Positions 38,412 through 39,518 of a stretch of 39,518 nucleotides of DNA are shown in pieces. The stretch covers positions 1-39,518 of IMG/VR virus record IMGVR_UViG_3300027747_001398; one strand, given 5' to 3'. The notes under the pieces were generated by a model. It had not been told where the DNA came from. It ran no database searches and was given only the letters and a program-made list of their open reading frames with translations. The first letter of the stretch is position 1, and each line of letters begins with the position of its first letter. The stretch is from a virus. A program made the translations under genes and the position numbers.

Positions 38412-39518
38412 TTGGCAATTCAATCACTCATAACAGGTCAATTCCAATTAAGGAAAGAAACTGGTCTTTTAGTTGCCGTTGATGGTATTGTATTTGCAAC
38501 TAGTGGTTTTCTTAGTACTAATGGAACTTCAGGTACTAGTGGTACTAGTGGGACATCTGGTTCTACTGGGACTAGCGGTTCTTCTGGATCTACAGGTACA
38601 AGCGGAACATCTGGGACTAGTGCAACTGATGGTACATCTGGTTCTACTGGAACAAGTGGGACATCTGGTTCTACTGGGACAAGTGGAACAACTGGTACAA
38701 GTGGGACTTCTGGAACTACAGGAACAAGCGGAACCACAGGAACAAGTGGTACAACTGGCACAAGCGGAACCACAGGAACAAGTGGTACAAGTGGTTATTC
38801 AGATAAATATAAAACATCTTCTACAACAGAATTTACATTAGGCAATGCTGGGACTATTATTGTAGATATAAATTTAGCTTATACATTAGCCCAATCAATT
38901 GTAATTGCACATAACTTAAACAACTATCAAGAATCTTTAGTTGATACATATGATGCTAATACAGGTGAGTTAACTTTTACATTTCCAACATTTACAGTAG
39001 GCGCAGGAACATATTCTAGCTGGACTGTGAATATAAATGGGGCAACAGGTAGCTCTGGTACTTCAGGTACAACGGGTACTTCTGGGACAAGCGGTTCAAC
39101 AGGTACAAGTGGTACAACGGGTACTTCTGGTACAACTGGGACAAGCGGAACTAGTGGAACTGATGGTACTTCTGCAACATCTGGTACTGATGGTACTTCA
39201 GGGACAACAGGTACATCGGGAACAACCGGAACTAGTGGTACTTCAGGAACAACGGGAACATCTGGTTCAACAGGTACTTCTGGTACAAGCGGTTCTACAG
39301 GCACATCTGGTACAGCAGGTTCTAGTGGCACAAGTGGTACTACGGGTACTTCAGGAACTACTGGTTCAAGTGGAACAACAGGCACATCTGGAACTACCGG
39401 TACTTCAGGTACTAGTGGTATTTCAGGAACAAGTGCATTTAATTCAGACAATTATACAGCAACAGCAGGACAAACAACATTTAGCGTTACCTATGGTTAT
39501 CAAATAGGAATGATAATG
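38412..39518 (+). CDS. Collagen-like (Gly-X-Y, GTSG) tail fibre, 3' end missing
   Basis: An open frame from a TTG at 38412 (MAIQSLITGQFQLRKETGLL...), 2 bases after the stop of the endonuclease gene, without a stop to the end of the window (369 codons). After about 36 residues comes a run of Gly-X-Y triplets built from GTS, GTT, GST and GSS (about residues 37-127), a beta-domain (SDKYKTSSTTEFTLGNAGTI ... GTYSSWTVNINGATG, about 128-210), a second Gly-X-Y run (about 211-336) and a final domain (FNSDNYTATAGQTTFSVTYG...). The triplets have Thr/Ser instead of Pro. Collagen-like segments in phage fibres form thin trimeric stalks that carry receptor-binding tips. The start codon choice follows the pattern MA-x at TTG seen for the portal. 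Confidence 0.82.
   Translation, partial: MAIQSLITGQFQLRKETGLLVAVDGIVFATSGFLSTNGTSGTSGTSGTSGSTGTSGSSGSTGTSGTSGTSATDGTSGSTGTSGTSGSTGTSGTTGTSGTSGTTGTSGTTGTSGTTGTSGTTGTSGTSGYSDKYKTSSTTEFTLGNAGTIIVDINLAYTLAQSIVIAHNLNNYQESLVDTYDANTGELTFTFPTFTVGAGTYSSWTVNINGATGSSGTSGTTGTSGTSGSTGTSGTTGTSGTTGTSGTSGTDGTSATSGTDGTSGTTGTSGTTGTSGTSGTTGTSGSTGTSGTSGSTGTSGTAGSSGTSGTTGTSGTTGSSGTTGTSGTTGTSGTSGISGTSAFNSDNYTATAGQTTFSVTYGYQIGMIM
38520..38795 (+). repeat. Gly-X-Y coding repeat 1
   Basis: Degenerate 9-18 base repeats encoding GTSG-type triplets, such as GGTACTAGTGGTAC and GGAACAAGTGG. They lie in the reading frame of the collagen-like fibre. Such repeats recombine easily and can change fibre length. Confidence 0.8.
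39042..39422 (+). repeat. Gly-X-Y coding repeat 2
   Basis: A second, longer block of the same degenerate repeats, separated from the first by a beta-domain of about 80 residues. It continues almost to the window's right edge; a final non-repeat domain begins at about 39432. Confidence 0.8.

Noticed and set aside
38438-38773. Minus-strand ORF with VPLVPVVP repeats (also 38927-39451)
   Set aside because: It is the complement of the Gly-X-Y coding repeats of the fibre gene; the repeat composition keeps the opposite frame open. No start context or promoter.
38473-38841. Plus-strand Leu/Val/Gln-rich ORFs in another frame (also 39037-39507)
   Set aside because: Shifted frame of the same repeats; the in-frame collagen-like reading from 38412 explains the sequence and continues through both blocks.

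Overview
This AT-rich window is part of a tailed double-stranded DNA phage that infects a member of the Bacteroidota. The host is inferred from several promoter-like sites of the Bacteroidota type (-7 box TAnnTTTG, some with a -33 TTTG), from a replication protein with a BT4734/VirE-type N-terminus, and from the scarcity of clear Shine-Dalgarno sites. The virion genes run TerL, portal, scaffold, major capsid, three neck/ring-type proteins, a large muzzle/stabilisation-type protein, ejection/cargo proteins and a giant protein. This order resembles the structural module of short-tailed crAss-like phages. Family calls come from memory of the families and from visible motifs, not from a search.

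Layout. (1) 1-2108, rightward: a 5'-truncated ORF and small late-type genes (a DUF5856-like helical protein, two tiny basic proteins including a DUF6321-like one, and a membrane-anchored protein). (2) 4111-2098, leftward: a compact early-type operon of a 65-aa protein, a conserved 120-aa protein, a winged-helix protein, a PD-(D/E)XK nuclease, a previously hidden 25-aa membrane peptide and a zinc-ribbon-like protein. (3) 4112-4771: the only long non-coding stretch. It holds divergent promoters, a promoter-terminator unit that would make an RNA of about 60 nt, and a dense series of inverted repeats; it is a candidate origin or control region. (4) 5317-4772, leftward: NinG-type nuclease. (5) 5504-9302, rightward: HTH regulator, DUF4373-type replication protein, primase-helicase, SSB and four small proteins. 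(6) 9543-9307, leftward: a single-gene unit with its own promoter and terminator. (7) 9646-39518, rightward: packaging, capsid, neck, muzzle, ejection, a 2603-aa protein, tail-type proteins, an HNH homing endonuclease, and a collagen-like Gly-X-Y fibre gene that is still open at the right edge.

How it works together. The central control region (4.1-5.5 kb) appears to fire early transcripts in both directions: recombination/nuclease genes to the left and replication genes to the right. The late region starts at a promoter near 9.6 kb, with further promoter-like boxes before the portal, the first ring gene and the distal tail genes, and with hairpin terminators after the major capsid gene and the next gene. 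A phage GroES lies among the neck genes, and a second GroES-like-fold protein precedes the terminase genes. I recognise no DNA polymerase, RNA polymerase, integrase, endolysin or tRNA in the window. The window starts and ends inside open frames, so it may not be a complete genome.
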